A stretch of 64,000 nucleotides of DNA. Origin: Sugiyamaella lignohabitans. Its lineage: Eukaryota > Ascomycota > Dipodascomycetes > Dipodascales > Trichomonascaceae. The number at the start of each line of letters is the position of its first letter. The first letter of the stretch is position 1. A model generated the notes under the pieces. The model did no database searches. It worked only from the letters and a program-made list of their open reading frames with translations, and had not been told where the DNA came from. Made by a program: the position numbers and the translations under genes. Shown one piece after another: positions 62,462 to 64,000 of this stretch. The stretch covers positions 2,666,001 to 2,730,000 of the forward strand of contig NC_031672.1 of the NCBI RefSeq assembly GCF_001640025.1. Direction: 5' to 3'.

Positions 62462-64000
62462 TTACATTAAAGTGGCTCTGCCGCCGATATCAGTACTAGG
62501 TGTTCCACTGGGCATCTCTCCACTACGACCAGACACGAATTGGTGGTAGATTGCCCCGAGTTTGTTGCGTTCCTTGAGTGAAATAGATGGGCTAGTTTCG
62601 GCAAGAGATTTGGCTATATGCCTAGGGAGAATGACAACATTATTTGAGGCCTTGGAAGAGGCCCCAGAAGCAGCAATGTCTTTCGTCTGAGAAGCGTTGA
62701 CCTCAGTCGAACCCATGATGACCTCGAGCTTTTTAGACATCTCTGCCCGTTTGCTAGCATCATGACGACTCGTAACAGCATTACCGTTTGTAGCAGGAGA
62801 GGTAGGGTCAATTTCGAAAAAGTCAATCGTCTTAGCCAATGTGTTTGAATCAGCAGAGCCATTGGCAGTCGCACTATTATCGTCCAAGTTAAGGTCTACA
62901 TCGACGACTTCATGAATAGCCTCCATGTAAGCATTATACAAGAGAGCCTGAAGATCTGCTCCAGAGTATCCGCTAGTCTGCTCAGCTACCGATTGTAGGT
63001 CCACATCTTCAGACAGCTTCATATCACCTTGAACAGCACGAAGAATGTCCAACCGATCCTCCAAATCAGGCATATCACAAATCAGTGACTTATCAAGACG
63101 TCCAGGACGGAGCAACGCAGAATCAATCAAATCTGGCCGACTGGTAGCTGCCAATACATAAACACCATCAAGACCCTCGGCACCATCCATCTGAGTAAGC
63201 ATTTGATTGACTACTCGGTCAGTAACACCTGTACTATCATGACCTCTTTTTGGTGCGATTGAGTCAAACTCGTCAAAAAATAAAATACATGGCTTTGCTG
63301 CCTGAGCACGATCGAACAAATCTCGAACAGACTGTTCACTGGCACCAATATACTTATTCAATATCTCAGGTCCTTTGATAGAAATAAAATTAAGTCCACA
63401 TTGGGCTGCGACTGCAGAGGCAAGGAGTGTTTTTCCACAACCTGGATATCCATACAGCAACAGACCAGATCTCAAACGGAGCGGACAGTTCGCAAAGATA
63501 GGAGCATATCTGGTCGGCCATTCCAAAGTCTCGAGAATAACTTTTTTGGTCTCTCGGAGTCCACCGATTTCTGACCAGGAAACACTGGATTTTTGTAACT
63601 TGACTCCTCTAAGTGATGACGGTACAAAGTCCTTCATGGCATCATCAAAATGCGACTGGTTAATAGTCGAGCCTGGGGCATCACTGCCATTAGCAGACCC
63701 ATTTTCTGCTACAGTGCCATAATGTCCTGCCTCGATCCTTTCAAATAGGGTCTCGTGATTAGCTCTTTCGACCAAAGTCCAAAGGTCACCAGGTTGGTAT
63801 CCTTCAGTGCTACCTGCAACCTCCAGAATATCAAAACTGGGGTCTTTCACTAAACCCAAGCTAGCAACTGCCTGGTTTAAAATAGTTTCTCGGACATACT
63901 TGTCAGGCGATTTCAAATGCAAAATTTCTTCAAAAATGTGATTGGTAATCAAAGAAGAGTGCAGACTCTCTTTGGTGACTGAGGAAGCGAGAATACTGAC
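62462..64000 (-). CDS. PEX1: Peroxin Pex1, AAA ATPase, N-terminal part outside window
   Basis: Pex1 with Pex6 forms the AAA motor that extracts the Pex5 receptor from the peroxisomal membrane. The frame is open to the last base, so only the C-terminal 512 codons are visible. The visible part holds the end of the D1 region and the full D2 domain: VSWSEIGGLRETKKVILETL, Walker A GYPGCGKTLL, pore-loop IKGPEILNKYIGASEQSVRD, Walker B CILFFDEFDSIAPKRG, and the second region of homology RPDLIDSALLRPGRLDK. D2 motifs are all intact. A Ser/Asn-rich insertion (about 140 residues) lies before the C-terminal KERNKLGAIYHQFVSGR segment. Confidence 0.93.
   Translation of the reverse strand, partial: VSILASSVTKESLHSSLITNHIFEEILHLKSPDKYVRETILNQAVASLGLVKDPSFDILEVAGSTEGYQPGDLWTLVERANHETLFERIEAGHYGTVAENGSANGSDAPGSTINQSHFDDAMKDFVPSSLRGVKLQKSSVSWSEIGGLRETKKVILETLEWPTRYAPIFANCPLRLRSGLLLYGYPGCGKTLLASAVAAQCGLNFISIKGPEILNKYIGASEQSVRDLFDRAQAAKPCILFFDEFDSIAPKRGHDSTGVTDRVVNQMLTQMDGAEGLDGVYVLAATSRPDLIDSALLRPGRLDKSLICDMPDLEDRLDILRAVQGDMKLSEDVDLQSVAEQTSGYSGADLQALLYNAYMEAIHEVVDVDLNLDDNSATANGSADSNTLAKTIDFFEIDPTSPATNGNAVTSRHDASKRAEMSKKLEVIMGSTEVNASQTKDIAASGASSKASNNVVILPRHIAKSLAETSPSISLKERNKLGAIYHQFVSGRSGEMPSGTPSTDIGGRATLM

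Noticed and set aside
1..64000. CRISPR array, bacterial operon, prophage or biosynthetic cluster
   Set aside because: The sequence is eukaryotic with spliced genes, and neighbouring genes are functionally unrelated. FAS1 stands alone without polyketide or other secondary-metabolism genes.

Overview
The window is a stretch of nuclear chromosome from a budding yeast (Saccharomycotina). The evidence is compact genes encoding yeast orthologues (FAS1, PKC1, SIR2/HST1, VIP1, RET2, UTP21, MRP10, CSE4), short introns with GTAAGT-like donors and a CTAAC branch point 7-13 bases from the AG in nearly every case, and a Pol III-type tRNA gene. Four features point to an early-diverging, relatively intron-rich lineage rather than a Saccharomyces relative: eleven coding introns in seven genes, a NudE/NDE1-type dynein regulator, a FunK1-type kinase fold and a pyruvate dehydrogenase kinase with an insertion. 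CTG at 54441-54443 lies at a conserved leucine of FAS1, so the standard code is likely. A Trichomonascaceae/Dipodascaceae-like yeast such as Sugiyamaella or Blastobotrys is a guess, not shown by the sequence.

Layout, left to right. 1-9.2 kb: the 3' end of VPS9 (Rab5 GEF), a three-exon nudE gene, RET2 (delta-COP), PDE1 (cAMP phosphodiesterase) and PRE4 (proteasome beta7). 9.5-17.5 kb: a FunK1-family protein that has lost its catalytic residues, a PI31-type proteasome regulator (FUB1), BNA7 (kynurenine formamidase), a four-exon SAE2/CtIP gene and NSE3 (SMC5/6). 17.5-19.6 kb is an accessory island with a small predicted secreted protein, a probable 450-bp solo LTR and tRNA-Glu(CTC). 19.8-33.3 kb: VAM6/VPS39, UTP21, VIP1, a PRS5-like PRPP synthetase and NUF2. 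33.3-46.6 kb: a long spacer, a Ser-rich unknown, a SIR2-family deacetylase, MRP10, another long spacer and PKC1. 47-64 kb: a secreted aspartic protease, a 3.1-kb spacer, FAS1, an SRR1-like (BER1) gene, CSE4 (CENP-A), a PDH kinase and the C-terminal half of PEX1, cut by the window end.

Most neighbours have unrelated functions, as is usual for yeast. Weak functional echoes are the two proteasome genes flanking the FunK1 pseudokinase, and ACGCG-type motifs upstream of cell-cycle or repair genes. The least ordinary content is the FunK1 pseudokinase, the LTR whose tandem duplication creates an intron-like unit, a dispersed family of GC-rich hairpins in spacers, and likely 5'UTR introns in front of several genes.

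Several start codons were moved from near-cognate TTG/GTG codons to the first sensible ATG. All exon joins were worked out by eye from donor, branch point, acceptor and reading frame.
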